Shown one piece after another: positions 6,312 through 6,340 of a DNA stretch of 6,340 nucleotides. Positions within the stretch are counted from its first letter, which is position 1; each line of letters begins with the position of its first letter. The DNA is from FEN-1297 sp964498065. Its GTDB lineage: Bacteria; Bacteroidota; Ignavibacteria; Ignavibacteriales; Ignavibacteriaceae. The DNA lies in contig CAZCFZ010000155.1 in assembly GCA_964498065.1 (NCBI GenBank), positions 1 to 6,340 on the forward strand, read 5' to 3'. The notes under the pieces are model-generated. The model searched no databases, had not been told where the DNA came from, and saw only the letters and a list, made by a program, of their open reading frames with translations. A program made the position numbers and the translations under genes.

Positions 6312-6340
6312 TGCAGTAAAAATATTTTTTCAGCAATATC
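6287..6340 (-). CDS. Possible 3' end of a minus-strand gene entering from the right
   Basis: Read from the right edge on the minus strand, one frame gives 17 codons (DIAEKIFLLHKDNTIKV) and a TAA at 6287-6289. The residue mix of charged and hydrophobic positions looks protein-like. An open run this short is common by chance, and it overlaps the plus-strand promoter candidate. If real, it would place another gene 236 bases upstream of the gcdH-like gene on the same strand. No family can be assigned. Confidence 0.25.
   Translation of the reverse strand, partial: DIAEKIFLLHKDNTIKV

Larger units (their letters stand above)
6051..6340. other. AT-rich region upstream of the gcdH-like gene
   Basis: No complete gene is visible in these 290 bases. 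Small structures include a CACGTG palindrome at 6107-6112 and a tandem direct repeat AGACATTT/AGACATTT at 6190-6206 with one spacer base. TTTATAA also occurs twice (6179-6185 and 6204-6210). The gcdH promoter should lie here. The closest minus-strand match to TAnnTTTG is TTTATTTG (6092-6099, one base off), about 42 bases before the start and without a clear -33 partner. Confidence 0.5.

Noticed and set aside
1..6340. CRISPR arrays, tRNA or rRNA genes, insertion sequences, integrase or defence-system genes
   Set aside because: No regularly spaced repeats, cloverleaf with a TΨC-like arm, transposase motifs or terminal inverted repeats were seen. All long ORFs are accounted for by metabolic or glycosyltransferase genes.

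Overview
The window comes from an AT-rich bacterial genome, roughly two thirds A+T by eye. Four confident protein genes lie on the minus strand, and one probable small membrane-protein gene lies on the plus strand. The protein types fit the Bacteroidota/Ignavibacteriota/Chlorobiota group: a GcdH-like acyl-CoA dehydrogenase, a 488-residue IMP dehydrogenase and a PPMG-type glycosyltransferase. Weak or absent Shine-Dalgarno sequences and an exact TAnnTTTG element near the right edge fit the same group. This placement is an inference from style, because there is no rRNA or other phylogenetic marker here.

Layout from left to right. Bases 1-112 may hold the last 36 codons of a plus-strand gene entering from the left (weak). 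Bases 113-370 are AT-rich and look non-coding. A 77-residue protein with two predicted membrane helices is encoded at 371-604 (+). A 106-base gap separates its stop from that of purD, which converges on it. purD (711-1991, -) overlaps the glycosyltransferase gene upstream of it (1988-3274, -) through an ATGA junction. A 90-base gap with two perfect inverted repeats follows, then guaB (3365-4831, -). A 49-base gap separates guaB from a glutaryl-CoA dehydrogenase-type gene (4881-6050, -). The last 290 bases are AT-rich. They contain a Bacteroidetes-style promoter candidate pointing right and, as a competing reading, the last 17 codons of a minus-strand gene.

The minus-strand genes run in the order gcdH-like, guaB, glycosyltransferase, purD. 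The 49-base and -4-base spacings make gcdH/guaB and glycosyltransferase/purD likely co-transcribed pairs. The 90-base gap between the pairs could carry a separate promoter. purD (an early step to IMP) and guaB (IMP to XMP, the entry to GMP) belong to the same purine pathway. The dehydrogenase and the glycosyltransferase have no evident link to it, so this looks like ordinary mixed-function clustering.

I found no CRISPR array, tRNA, rRNA, insertion sequence, integrase, toxin-antitoxin pair or recognisable riboswitch. Nothing here convincingly indicates an undescribed system. The least explained item is the small two-helix membrane protein.
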